Of a DNA stretch of 64,000 nt, positions 32,120 through 42,656 are shown piece by piece (position 1 is the first letter of the stretch; each line of letters starts with the position of its first letter). The stretch comes from Flaccisagitta enflata (taxonomy: Eukaryota; Chaetognatha; Sagittoidea; Aphragmophora). The translations under genes and the position numbers were made by a program. The stretch spans positions 9,858,001 to 9,922,000 of the forward strand of contig OZ231127.1 in the NCBI GenBank assembly GCA_965153355.1, given 5' to 3'. The notes under the pieces are model-generated. The model searched no databases, was not told the origin of the DNA, and worked only from the letters and a program-made list of their open reading frames with translations.

Positions 32120-32301
32120 TCTCTTTCTCCCTAAATCTTTCTCTGTCTCTGTCTGTCTGTCTGTCTATCTATCTGTCTCTCTCTATCTCTCTCTCTCTCT
32201 CTCTCTCTCGGCCGGTAGTCACGTACTGCAAAAGTCAAACGTCCCTTGCTTTCGTGGCGTAATTGCCTCTTTTCTTTTCTTCCGCTCTGGCTCTTTGCTC
32301 T

Positions 32302-32378
<77 letters not shown>
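32120..32378. repeat. (CTGT)n and (CT)n tracts
   Basis: CTGTCTGTCTGTCTAT words 32140-32180, CT 32181-32210, then after about 90 bp a CT run 32308-32376. Confidence 0.9.
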
Positions 32379-32380
<2 letters not shown>

Positions 32381-32519
32381 AATTTCCTTATCAAAATTTT
32401 ATGCCAGTGAGAGTTGCGATATTTGTGTGTGTGTTCTTGCATGGCTTTTTTCTTGTATATGACAGCGCCATTTGGAATTCGCCCTCTTTTTTCTCCTTTT
32501 CTTCTGCAAAATTGTGCCA

Positions 32520-32660
32520 TTCAAAAAAAAAAAAAAAAAAAGAAAAAAAAGAGCAACAAAAAGGAAGAAATTTTTGTCGTTTATAGAACCAAAATTTGAA
32601 AAGCTAAGAGCTGATCCGCGCTCGAGCGTTGAAATGCGCGGGCGGCGGGCGGCGGGCGGC
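32520..32660. other. A-run and GC-rich GGCGGGC repeat
   Basis: A run of about 20 A at 32522-32541, then at 32637-32660 GCGCGGGCGGCGGGCGGCGG, a short GC-rich repeat capable of two-tier G-quadruplex formation. Confidence 0.6.
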
Positions 32661-33610
32661 TGTCTTGCCATTCAGCGCAATATGAAACCACTTTATGCAA
32701 ATTTGTGTGATTTTGATTTTTTTTTATGTCTCTTCCTTCTTACTATTTCACCCCTTAGCCTCTTTTCTTTTCTTAACTCCAATTGGGTGAATAGAATATG
32801 TTAAAATTAATCATCATCATTTTTGTCTTTATTGGTATCATCAGTTTTTGCATCTATGCCTATAAATTTCTCAATAATTGTTGAGCTGGGTTTTAGAAAA
32901 AAAAGGCATAATGTTATTGTTTATTGCTTTTATGGTGGGCAATCCATCTGTTATGAGAATGGTGCATTTTATCGGTTTTTTCCAACTTTCATGAATGATC
33001 TCATTTTCAGCGAAAGATACTTTTTTTCAAAACCAATCAGTTTTACTGCAGTTGACTTCAAATTTGTTTCTCTGTTCATTCTGTTTTTGTCATCTGTCTG
33101 CTTGGGATAGGACAGTTCCTATCCACTTGTTATGTCAACCACTTCTAAACTCCCTGTACTGCCATTTTCTTTTTAAATATCCCATACATTCTCCTCTCTC
33201 TTTCCTCTGGTCTCGCTTATGATTCTCAAAGTCTGATACTAAAAAAAGATGATCAATGATCAATGAGCTGTTCATGTAAATATTTGGCTATTTGATAAAC
33301 AAGACAAAAAATCAAATACCTGGATACCTGGTACTGAAAACATCAGTCAATTGTAGCATATTAGTTAACTTCCTTTCTAGTTATACAGTTATTCAATTCT
33401 CTTGTCACCACAACCTTCTTTCTCCAGTGTAAAAGTGTCCTCTCTCCATTTCCCCAGTCCCTATGCCCAGTTCTCCATTTTCCCGTTCACCATGCCTCCC
33501 TCCTCCACTTCTTCCATCTTTTTACCACAATTCTCTAGTACCCCACTCTTTTCTTCCCCTCTTCAGTATTGTCACCCTTCTCCATTTCACTAGCTCGTTT
33601 TCTCATTTTT
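32661..33610. other. Intergenic DNA, nothing recognised
   Basis: AT-rich to 33380, then pyrimidine-rich CCATTTTCCC-type sequence. No protein-like frame. Confidence 0.45.
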
Positions 33611-33612
33611 AG

Positions 33613-33772
33613 TAGGAGTCTTTGTCCATCCATCTGTTGGTCCATTGGTCTATCCGTCGGTTGAAACACATTCAAGATGTCACGGTTGTGTGTAAATGTG
33701 CTGTGTGTGTGGATTTGATGTTGTACGCCCCTGCCCACCCATCCACAATGATATTGTAACCCGAGTTACTTG
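33613..33772 (+). mobile_element. F2-related element with GTAAC/GTTAC hairpin
   Basis: Core-like GTCCATCCATCTGTTGGTCC, then GCCCCTGCCCACCCATCCAC and AATGATATTG. It ends in a hairpin GTAAC-CCGA-GTTAC (33756-33769). The fragment at 60085-60140 has the same order with GTGAC-CCCGC-GTCAC, a compensated change. This is a subfamily (F2b) with the hairpin at the head end. Confidence 0.6.
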
Positions 33773-34230
33773 TTCAAATCCTTCCTTTTCCTTTCTCTAG
33801 TCCTACTGCCTCCCATCTCCCATTTCTTCCGCTGCCATCGCATCAGAGTTTTTTTTTCTCCTATTCTCTCTTTCTTTCCACTTCCACTTCTTTTTTTTTC
33901 AAGTTCCTTCATGTCAAAATTCTATTTCTCTAATGGTCCTCTCTTTTCTTTTCTTTATCCTGTCAAGCAGAAGTCTCAATCCTTTGACACACGGCATTTG
34001 TAACGCAGGCCCTCTTTCTCTGTTTTCTTTTTTCTTTTCTATTTTGTCTCGTTTTGTTTTCTATCTTCCTCCTCTTTCTTTCTTCCCTCTATTTCCAATC
34101 TTCTTTTCTTTTCATGTTCTTTTCTTTCTTCTCACATCTTCTCTTTTTTTTTTCTCTTTTTTATCCCTGTTGATACTTTCCTCATTCATTTCTTTGCCTT
34201 CTTTTTTCTTTGGCGTAATTTGGTTTTCTT
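33773..34230. repeat. Pyrimidine-rich low-complexity DNA
   Basis: TTTTCTTTTC and TCCTCTTTC words; no gene recognised. Confidence 0.6.
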
Positions 34231-34240
34231 TTTTTTTTGG

Positions 34241-34243
34241 CAG

Positions 34244-34281
<38 letters not shown>

Positions 34282-34389
34282 CCTCCCATAGCCCGCTTTT
34301 TTTTGGGAAAATACTATTACCATTACCAAGTCGATTATTTTCGATCTAATTTCTTAGTGAGTTGGTGCCGGTGGTAGTTTTCATTCCAC

Positions 34390-34460
<71 letters not shown>
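34241..34460. repeat. Two (CT)n tracts
   Basis: 34241-34276 and 34392-34457, about 115 bp apart, in the same orientation. Confidence 0.95.
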
Positions 34461-34462
<2 letters not shown>

Positions 34463-34866
34463 TCTCATGCATTCCCCATCCTTCGTATCCTTTTTGCCGC
34501 TTTTTTGTTAATCTACTTATTTTTTTTCACTCGTCTATCTCCACATGCTGTGTTAGTTACTTCAATTCATTCCCTCTTCACTTCAGCATTTTAAGATTGA
34601 AAACAGGGCAGCCACATATGGTATTGATCCATGGTAGGCAGATACATTCCCCAATCTTTGAATGATTTGACCCATGCACTAGGCTAGAGTCAGCCCCTAT
34701 TAAGGGAATCATTAACTAACCCCAGAACAGAGAGCAGAATTTCTAGTGTCTTTTTTTCCTTTTTTTTTTCTTTTTTTTTGCAAACAAATATTCAGAATAG
34801 CTATAGAAACCTGTCAAGAAAGAGTATCATTGACCTCCGATAGATATCATTAACTTTAGCTTTCTT

Positions 34867-34869
<3 letters not shown>

Positions 34870-34953
<84 letters not shown>
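34870..34953. repeat. (CT)n microsatellite
   Basis: About 41 units. It is the first of four tracts that alternate CT, GA, CT, GA up to 35815. Confidence 0.97.
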
Positions 34954-34955
<2 letters not shown>

Positions 34956-35159
34956 CTTCGCGCACCTCCAACTCTGCACTTTCTCATTGCAAAAACGTGA
35001 ATCATTAACGTCTGAGTTCAAGAACATCGACGAAAAGAAAGACTCCGATTTGGCAAAAGTTCAACTTGAAGGCTTTCAGACAAAATTGAAGAAGAAAGAA
35101 GAGAAAGAAGAAAGCGAAAGAAATTGAAAAAAAAAAAAAGAAAGGAAAGGAGGAAGATT

Positions 35160-35164
<5 letters not shown>

Positions 35165-35239
<75 letters not shown>

Positions 35240-35280
35240 GAGAGAAAAACAGACAGACAGACAGACAGGCTGATAGACTG
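35165..35280. repeat. (GA)n then (GACA)n
   Basis: GA 35165-35236, then ACAGACAGACAGACAGAC to 35270. Confidence 0.95.
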
Positions 35281-35482
35281 GCAGACATATGGACAGGAAG
35301 ACAGATAGACAGGTAGGGAGACAGACAAAAGAGACAAAGATAAAAAGAGACAGGTGCAAGACGAGATTCATTTCTGCAACTTCCCATCAGATCTTTCCTT
35401 TCTATCCAGGGGCTCACAAGACTGAAAAGTTTCATCCTTTGTCATAACACCTGGACAGAGAGGAAGCTCACTTTTTTCACAA

Positions 35483-35606
<124 letters not shown>

Positions 35607-35735
35607 GTCTCACTCTAACGAAACAACCGGTTGGCAGAAAGGAGCGCAAAATGGGTAAACCTATCATTCTTCAAGGTCAAAAACGTCATTACCATGATTC
35701 TCAGTTGCAGGAGGACCGGAACGGAAACGCCAAAG

Positions 35736-35740
<5 letters not shown>

Positions 35741-35815
<75 letters not shown>
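35741..35815. repeat. (GA)n microsatellite
   Basis: About 37 units, complementary to the CT tract about 135 bp upstream. Confidence 0.95.
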
Positions 35816-35818
<3 letters not shown>

Positions 35819-35907
35819 AAAATCACGACCGGTGAAGAAGGTGGAAGGTAGACAGATTGGAGGAGAGTCGAGGGAGAAGAAGAAGAAGAAGAGGAGGAAG
35901 GAAAAAA

Positions 35908-36095
35908 ACAAGGCCGGATACACGGCTACCCTAGTCGCGTGCGGGTGGGCAGGAGCAGTGCTGGAGAATGTCACTAATGCATCTAGGCAGGAGCCATATG
36001 CTCAAAAAGTCCAAAAACGCTGAAAAAGTAAAAAGGGGACCGACCAACCAACGAACCGACATGGCGGGGTGTAGAGTCACTTAGCACGCGACTAA
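35908..36095 (-). mobile_element. F2 hairpin element, full length, minus orientation
   Basis: Head AACAAGGCCGGATACACGGC, TACCCTAGTCGCGTGCGGG, TGGGCAGGAGCAG. Middle TCAAAAAGTCCAAAAACG. Core GGGGACCGACCAACC. Tail GGCGGGGTGTAGAGTCAC, TTAGCACGCGACTAAG. One hairpin arm has a C/A lesion; the head word TAGTCGCGTGC and the tail GCACGCGACTA remain exact partners. Confidence 0.85.
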
Positions 36096-36340
36096 GAAGA
36101 AGAGAAAGAGGAAGAAGAAGAAGAAAAAAAAACAAAAACAATGAAGAAGAAGTAGGAGACGAAGATGGGGAGAAAAAAAAAGAAGAGGAAAAAAGAAAAA
36201 GAAAAAAAAAGAAAAAGAAATAATAGAAGAAAAAGAAAAAGAAAAAGAAAAAGAAAAAGAAAAAGAAAAAGAAAAAGAAATAGAAAAAAAAAAAGAAAAA
36301 GAAAAAGAAGAAGAAAGAGAAGAAGAAAAAGAAAATATTT
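36096..36340. repeat. Purine-rich (GAAAAA)n/(AAG)n tract
   Basis: AAGAAG then GAAAAAGAAAAAGAAAAA. It begins directly at the F2 tail, so the F2 sits at the edge of a purine tract. Confidence 0.9.
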
Positions 36341-36688
36341 ATACAAGGTATGGATCAATAATATAAATCCATCTTATCTAAATGTTCATTTGAATTGCTC
36401 AATGAGTAAATATCAAAAGCTGTTTGTCTACTGACTGTGAAGTAGCATATCCTAAAATGACAATAAAAAGACATCCACGTCGATTCGATTATTATTGTAA
36501 TCATCGTCGTCGTCGTCGTCGTCGATCCTTTTCCTTTTCATGAGCTGACCGATAGAATGCTATATATATTTCCGTATCGGATAGTTAGGCAATAGGCAGC
36601 CTATCTCAAAACGAAACTTACAATAACAATCGCATCAGCTTAAAGGTCTTTCGATTACAATCCATACTCATTACGCGTCGGAGATAAG
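36341..36688. other. Intergenic DNA with short (GTC)n
   Basis: Contains ATCGTCGTCGTCGTCGTC near 36500. Nothing else recognised. Confidence 0.5.
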
Positions 36689-36690
36689 TA

Positions 36691-37687
36691 CAGTGCGACT
36701 CATAAAAAAAGTTACAACTTTCAGTATAGTTTTACATTGTTTGAATTCAACCAAACTTATTGTTATTCATGAGCATTTTAAAGAGCTTCAAAAAATGAAC
36801 AATTTGCCACCAGTCCCATCGTATTTGATCAATTAGTTTGGATTTTATGTTAAAATGAAGACAAATATATCAAAACCTACGTGGGTAATAAAAGATTTTC
36901 TGTTTTAGTTTTTAAAGGACAAATTTTACAAGAACTATTGTAATTTGTAAACCAATCGAGCTAGTAACTCCAGAAATGGCTCAAATGACAGATTATTTGA
37001 AGGGCTTTCTCAATGTCATTGATTTTGATAGGTTTTTACTTGATTTGAACCCTTTATCAATGACAAAAGAAAGAATTTTTTATTCACTTAAATTCAAAAA
37101 AAAAATTTGATCTTTTTTTCCTCTTAAAATATCTTTGTTTGAATAAAAAAAAGTAAACAAAATCAGTGACCGTTTGAAAGATCTTCAAAAGATCTTTCAT
37201 TCTAGACCAATCCCAGCCTCCTAGCCTTACTCGTTCGGAAATGACATTGGTTTGAAGTTAAATGGGTACATTTTGGTGATGCACCTTTTCAAACTTGAAA
37301 ATGAATACTCTTCAGTCTTTTCTTTACTGCGTCTGAACAAATTGAGCTAGAAATGCGAGATTGGTGGCAAATGAAAGTTCTTTTAAATATCTTTCTAATG
37401 AACAATGATTTTGATTGATTTCTTGCAATGCAAATGACAAAAAACAGATATAAAAGGTCCCTTATTTATATTTTTTGAAGAATTCACTGATCAGACACAG
37501 ATCCTGGAACCATTATCTTCATTTTATCATGAAATCTAAAACAATTGATGAAAATTCATGGGAATTGTGACATTCACCTCATTTGATGACATTCTTTCCA
37601 TTTCTCACAAAAAAAATATTGAAAAATCATTTTTTTCCCCAGAAATATCTTTGAGAACAGCTGTAACCTTTTTTATGGTTCGCAGTG
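36691..37687. mobile_element. Mariner-like non-autonomous element
   Basis: Left end CAGTGCGACTCATAAAAAA, then GTTACAAC. The right end is its inverse with about five mismatches (GTAACCTTTTTTATGG, TTCGCAGTG). TA lies on both sides (36689-36690 and 37688-37689). The CAGTG tip, the TA duplication and the 28-bp TIR fit Tc1/mariner. The 997-bp body is AT-rich and stop-filled in all frames, so it is either a MITE or a fully decayed element. Confidence 0.82.
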
Positions 37688-37701
37688 TATAACCGCCGTT
37701 T

Positions 37702-37776
37702 TTTAATCGCGTGCTGCGCGACTTTATAAGCCACTTTTCAGTTGGTCCGTCGGTCCGTCGGTCTTTCCGTTTGTAA
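37702..37776 (+). mobile_element. F2 hairpin end, partial
   Basis: TTTTTTAATCGCGTGCTGCG, CGACTTTATAAGCC, then GGTCCGTCGGTCCGTCGG. Hairpin TCGCG-TGCTG-CGCGA. It lies in the 130-bp gap between two TA-flanked elements. Confidence 0.7.
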
Positions 37777-37820
37777 CAAAGTTGTTTTTAAGGCTTTTGA
37801 TTGCGCTTTTCATGCTTCTA

Positions 37821-38580
37821 CCCTGCTTTCAAAAGCAACTGGAACCAGCAAAACCTTTATTGTGTCTAAAGTATTCATATTTAGAAATCCAGCTTGGATT
37901 TGTCTGAAAGCAAAAAACCTACCATTTGTTCATGCAAAATTTCACTGTAGTAGCTTCAGCAGTTTGGCTTCCACACAATTTTGAGTAAAAGTGTTGTGAG
38001 CCCCATGAAAGGCTCCTAATGAAATTAATAGCTAGAGTTCCATAACTTTAAAACACTGTTATTTCCTTATGAATCTGATGAAAATATCCAGATTGGTCCT
38101 GAAACATAGATATTAATCTAGATTTATGTATCATTAAGGAAAAAAAAATAAATTTGAGTTATTTATGTGAAAAATCCAATTTTTTCTCTGTTTTTTTTTT
38201 TTTAAGATCTGACAAGGTTTTTTTGTCAAAGAAGGCTCAAATTTCTTTGAAATTTGTAGGAAATCAAAACTGATGCAACACAGAGGTCAATCACTACCCA
38301 ATTACGACCAATTGGTCATTTTAGTTCAATGTTGATAAAACTAACTAATTTTTATTGATACAAATGGGTTGGAAAAAACAATTTTTAAGCAAAATTTCAT
38401 CAAATTCCATCAAATTTCAAAATCAAGTGGAAGCTTAACTGCTTGAGCCACTGCTTCAAAATTTTGCATGAACAAATGGTAGGTTATGTGCTTTTAGACA
38501 AATCCAAGCTGGATTTCTGAATATGAATACTTTAGACACAATAAAGGTTTTGCTGGTTCCAGTTGCTTTTGAAAGCAGGG
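37821..38580. mobile_element. Second TA-flanked MITE with about 130-bp TIRs
   Basis: Left CCCTGCTTTCAAAAGCAACT continues inverted at the right end, finishing CTTTTGAAAGCAGGG at 38580. TA lies at 37819-37820 and 38581-38582. The inverted match runs about 130 bp with few mismatches, to GTTCATGCAAAATTT. Length 760 bp, no transposase frame. Its layout equals that of the MITE at 3790-4537, but the tips differ, so it is a separate family. Confidence 0.87.
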
Positions 38581-38582
38581 TA

Positions 38583-39085
38583 AATAGCAGAGAAGAAACT
38601 CGGAAAACCAATAAGCCATTTCAAATGTTTGTTTGTCTGTCTGCCTGACTTTTTTGAAAGTGCCGACGCAAGCAACTGAGGTCTAATGACCTTGTTTTTG
38701 TTTTTGTTTTTGTTTTTTTTTTCGGCTAAAACCAAATCCTCTGCCTGTTTAGCGCTTAAACATTCGATATCTTTATCTTACCATTTAGCATTTTACAGAT
38801 CAGCAACTAAAACCGAGTAGGTAATTAACGTTTCAACATTTGATACTTGTGTTCTACCGCTTGGATTATGCCAATGAGTAGCGATTCAGGCGTCTTTACA
38901 GCTCGTCTTTGAAGCATGATTGTAGTCATCATATTTCTAGAACCTGCTACGTTGTCCGTCGGTCTGTCAGTCTGTCGGTTACACTTAGCCTTTTTCCTTC
39001 TCCATTTACATCAATTCTCCTGCTCAAATACTTGATTAGGCTATTCCATCACTGTCCCTGTCCTTTTGGATTGCCTCAAATCTTT
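38583..39085. other. Intergenic DNA with a short F2-core-like stretch
   Basis: TTTTTGTTTTTGTTTTTG at 38695-38712. At 38945-38985 GCTACGTTGTCCGTCGGTC, GTCAGTCTGTCGGTTACAC resembles an F2 core without hairpin. Confidence 0.5.
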
Positions 39086-39088
39086 TTT

Positions 39089-39205
39089 AGATGCGTCCGT
39101 CAGGAACGCATTTCTATAAGAGGGTCTGTCCGTCCGTCCGTCGGTCCGTCGGTCCGTCGGTCCGTCCATCCATCCGTCCGTTGGTCGGTCCGTTTCTCGG
39201 CTGTT
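39089..39205 (+). mobile_element. F2 hairpin element, ATGCGT subfamily
   Basis: Hairpin ATGCGT-CCGTCAGGA-ACGCAT, then TTCTATAAGAGGG and a long GTCCGTCCGTCGGTCCG core to 39195. No head is visible afterwards. Shares TATAAGAGG with the copy at 2374. Confidence 0.65.
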
Positions 39206-39585
39206 TTCATGTTGTTCCTGATTAGAAAAAATGGCCTAGTCGGCTGTTTTTGGCCACAGTGAGATCCTACACTGAAACAAATGATCAACCAACATGTTTT
39301 GAGAGTCTTTTCACTCGTCTGTTTGTCCATCTGTCTCTCCATACATATTTCACACGATCAATACACGCTGAGACACAGCCCGGACGCATCGTTGCCCGGT
39401 CGGGCTTGTTTAAGTTGCATCTTTCTCGCTTCGGCGTTGTAAAACTTTGCTGTAAACCTTAATTTTCATTTCCAATTTTCAATTACGACTCAGACTCGGA
39501 AAATGAGGATTTTTTTGCTGATTGGATTTTGCAAAATTGGAAATTCAACACCATTTTGTTGTTGTCACCGCTATTGACTCTCTCT

Positions 39586-39640
<55 letters not shown>

Positions 39641-40300
39641 CAATCTCCTTTCCCATTGCTGATAATCCATTCTCATTAGCTACCTTTTACCATTTTCACG
39701 ACAACTCACGAAAACAAAGTTTTATGGATTCATTAATGAGATGGGGAGGAGTGATAAGGAGGGGGGGAATGTTGGTGTGATGATGCCTGGAGGATGTTTA
39801 AGATTACTGCTTGGCCTTGAGGCTTGCTTTGTTTGGTTTTCTTCCGGGAACTTTGACATCACTTTACTTTTCTGCTATTTATACGTTTCTTTTCTGGTAC
39901 TTTAACATTACTGTGCCTTTTGTGATACTTATTACTTAAACATTAATTTCGATTTAGCTTTATTCAGCAAATGTCAATAGCAAATGCAGTAAAGCATAAA
40001 GCAAAAGGCCGATGTGTCCAAGAAGAAGCAACAAAGCAAGCAGAGCTGTTGTCAATCGACGTCTTACTCTCTTCATTTGGCATTGATTCAGGAGCAAGTA
40101 CTAAGTCTCAATATTAAGTATATTCATCAAACGGACAAAGAATCTTTAAGATGGATTTCCGTTCCGACAAATTATCTCAAAACTGGACATCACACAGCGT
40201 GATTTAGCTGCCTTCTAAGCTGCGTAGGCTACGGGCGTAGTTAAATGAACTTTGTTACTTTACCATGCCCCTTCCTTTTCTTGGTTAGCATTTACCTTAC
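39206..40300. other. Intergenic DNA with one (CT)n tract
   Basis: CT run at 39588-39638. No protein-like frame; the frame at 40014-40202 starts with a Lys/Gln-rich stretch and has no motif. Confidence 0.5.
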
Positions 40301-40685
40301 GCTCCCCCATTCCTTACGCGTAAGTTGATCAACAGCATTTACCTTACGTTTTCTCTAAACTTACTTACGTTCTACCCTCGGGTGACTCTTTTCTGTATGA
40401 CAAGTTTTCATTACGGAAAAGTTTCCGATCGAATGCACTGGATTTATGTCAGTATGAACGTTCAACTATGCAATAGCGAGTGTTCATTTAAGTACCGAGT
40501 GTTCACCCTGATTTCCCATCTGTTCGTGTTTTTGTCTGTCTTTTCGACTGTCTCTTTGTCGGTCTGTGTGTCTTGTCTGTCCCCATATTTGATTGTCTTA
40601 ACTGTCTCCAAATCACTGTATCTGTCACTTTGTCTTCGTCTATCTCCATGTCTGATAGAGTCTGTGTCCGTTTCCTCTCTGAGCG

Positions 40686-40765
<80 letters not shown>

Positions 40766-41040
40766 TGATAGACAAACAGACAGACAGACAGACAGAGACC
40801 GACACAGACAGAGACCGACACAGACAGAGACCGACACAGACGGACAGAGAAAGACAGACAAAGAAAGACGGATAGAGACAGACGGACAGAGACAGATGGA
40901 CAGAGACAGACGGACAGAGACAGATGGACAGAGACAGATGGACAGAGACAGACGGACAGAGACAGAGCAGGACAGAGAACGGCAGACGGACAGAGAGACA
41001 GATAGAGAGACAGACAGACAGAGAAAGACAGAAAGGGACT
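40686..41040. repeat. (GA)n, (GACA)n and a 12-bp GGACAGAGACAG array
   Basis: GA 40690-40763, GACA to 40796, GACCGACACAGACAGA units to 40845, then GACGGACAGAGACAG units to about 41035. A clear progression in which the unit becomes longer and more variable away from the GA end. Confidence 0.93.
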
Positions 41041-41415
41041 TGGGCAATACCATAGTTAAACGTTATTAATGACGCGATCTCACCCATTTGAATTGAAAAC
41101 CCGCCCAGCAAAGAAATTTGGTGTACAGAGAAAAACTGCTGAAGGAATATTTTTCTCTCAACCGCTCTTTTTACGCACGTCCGGAAAACAGACGATCTAC
41201 GTTTTGCTTACCTTTTACCGACGAGGTTACCACTTTCTTACGCAGTCAATAACTAACGCGGGTGGTAACAAACGCATTTCGAACCTAAGACACAAACTCA
41301 GACGCTCGTAAGATACATTTTCCTACGCGCCCCCTTCCGTTTATTAGTGGGTAGAGTTTCATATAGGAAATCACGTCGTGCATCACGTGAATTATGTAGT
41401 CATTGGGTCAGGACT
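41041..41415. other. Intergenic DNA, nothing recognised
   Basis: An 80-codon frame at 41069-41311 is basic but shows no motif. Confidence 0.4.
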
Positions 41416-41419
41416 AAGG

Positions 41420-41700
41420 ACAGATTGCATCAGCCCATTCAACGGACAACTCTGTCATACAGTCATGGGGTCCGAAAGGAAAACATCAGTCTGTCTGTCA
41501 ACCAGACATTATGTCACACAAGTAGGAGGGATTGCATCAATCTGTCCATTCAGCATACATTATGTCATACAAATAGCAGGGATTGCGTAAGTCTGTCCAT
41601 TCAGCAGACATTATGTCATACAAATAGCAGGGATTGCATAAGTCTGCCCATTCAGCAGACAATATGTCATACAAATAGGAGGGATTGCATCAGACATAAT
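41420..41700. repeat. 51-bp tandem repeat
   Basis: About five units containing TATGTCATACAAATAGCAGG and TCTGTCCATTCAGCAGAC. The 51-bp length keeps one frame open (17-residue unit with CHTN and RDCI), but it holds no known motif and changes between units are not biased to silent sites. Confidence 0.88.
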
Positions 41701-41879
41701 GTACTACAGTCATTGAGTCAAGACAGAGTTCCGTTTCCTCAGTTGGTACGGAAGTGCAGTGTACAACGTTGAAGTTGAGAGAAATCTTCGCTTTGCTGAA
41801 TTCTCGCCGATTTCACATTAAGTCGATCAGTTGTAAAAATGTCTGGCACGTAACTCGAGTCATCACTCATCACTTTTTC

Positions 41880-42290
41880 CTTCTAATCCTCCTCCTTCTA
41901 CTCCTCCGCCTCCTCCTCCTCCTCCTCCTCCTTCATCTTTTTCCTTCACTTCCTGTTTGGAAGGGTGTGTTTGTACTGACGTCCCAAAACTCGTTTGTTC
42001 CTGTGAAACGCATTTACAGCAAGAACACATATTGAAGAATTTCAACTGTCCCACAAGGGAGAGAGCGAAGTGAGTGAGCGAGCCCATGAACAGATTGAGC
42101 AAGCGAAGCGAGTGTAGCAAGGTGGAGCACTGCGGAGCGAATGAGTGGAGTGAGTGGAGTGAGCGGTGCGAGCGAACAAACATAGCGAGCGACCAAGTGG
42201 CCCGTTCAAAACGCGATTGTCTCTCACTAGAAACGCCTCCTAATCCTCCTCCTTCATCCTTTTCCTTCACTTCCTGTCTGACCTAGCTCT
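41880..42290. repeat. 50-bp direct repeat flanking the F3 element
   Basis: TCTAATCCTCCTCCTTC, TTTTTCCTTCACTTCCTGT at 41883-41958 recurs as CCTAATCCTCCTCCTTCATC, TTTTCCTTCACTTCCTGT at 42238-42277. The left copy also holds a (CTC)n expansion. The F3 element lies exactly between the two. Confidence 0.75.
41962..42238 (+). mobile_element. F3 GAGCG-rich MITE, copy 1
   Basis: Left tip AGGGTGTGTTTGTACTGAC (diverged), then CTCGTTTGTTCCTGTGAAACG. Right tip AACGCGATTGTCTCTCACTA, GAAACGCCT. Body: TTCAACTGTCCCACAAGGGAG, then GAGTGAGCGAGCCC and many GAGCGA/GAGTGG words. Same order as the copies at 62.98 and 63.67 kb. Confidence 0.78.
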
Positions 42291-42479
42291 TTCTTCAAAC
42301 AATCTACTATCTTCCAAAAAAAAAAGAAGATTTCAGCACATTTTGAACAATTACTCTTAAACGGTTCATCCAATTTCAAAAAAATTGGTGACCAAATTGA
42401 AGCCCTTCAAATTTTCGAGCTAGTCGTGCAAACTGCATCCCTCTAACCTGATCGGTTTAGAAGTTATCTCACTTAAAGT

Positions 42480-42656
42480 AACAAGGCCGGATACACGGCC
42501 ATCAGTTGCGGACGGGTGGGCAGGGGCAGAAATGCGCGTTTTCCCACTTTTTGATTCGATGGTTACAAACCGACGGACGGACGGACGGACGGACGGACGG
42601 ACGGACAGACGGACGGACAAAGCCTCTTATAGAGTTGCGTGTCCGCAACTAAAAAG
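42480..42656 (-). mobile_element. F2 hairpin element, full length, AGTTGCG subfamily
   Basis: Head AACAAGGCCGGATACACGGC, CATCAGTTGCGGACGGG, TGGGCAGGGGC. Core nine GGAC units. Tail CTCTTATAGAGTTGCGTG, TCCGCAACTAAAAA. Hairpin CGCAACT/AGTTGCG and far pair AGTTGCGGAC with GTCCGCAACT are both exact, with different bases from the AGTCGCG subfamily. Confidence 0.88.

Noticed and set aside
33765-33785. GTTCAAATCC, reminiscent of a tRNA T-arm or B box
   Set aside because: No matching acceptor, D or anticodon stems nearby; it follows an F2b hairpin.
41420-41700. CRISPR-like regular repeats (also the 82-, 78- and 54-bp arrays)
   Set aside because: Units are contiguous tandem copies with no unique spacers, and the window is eukaryotic in character.
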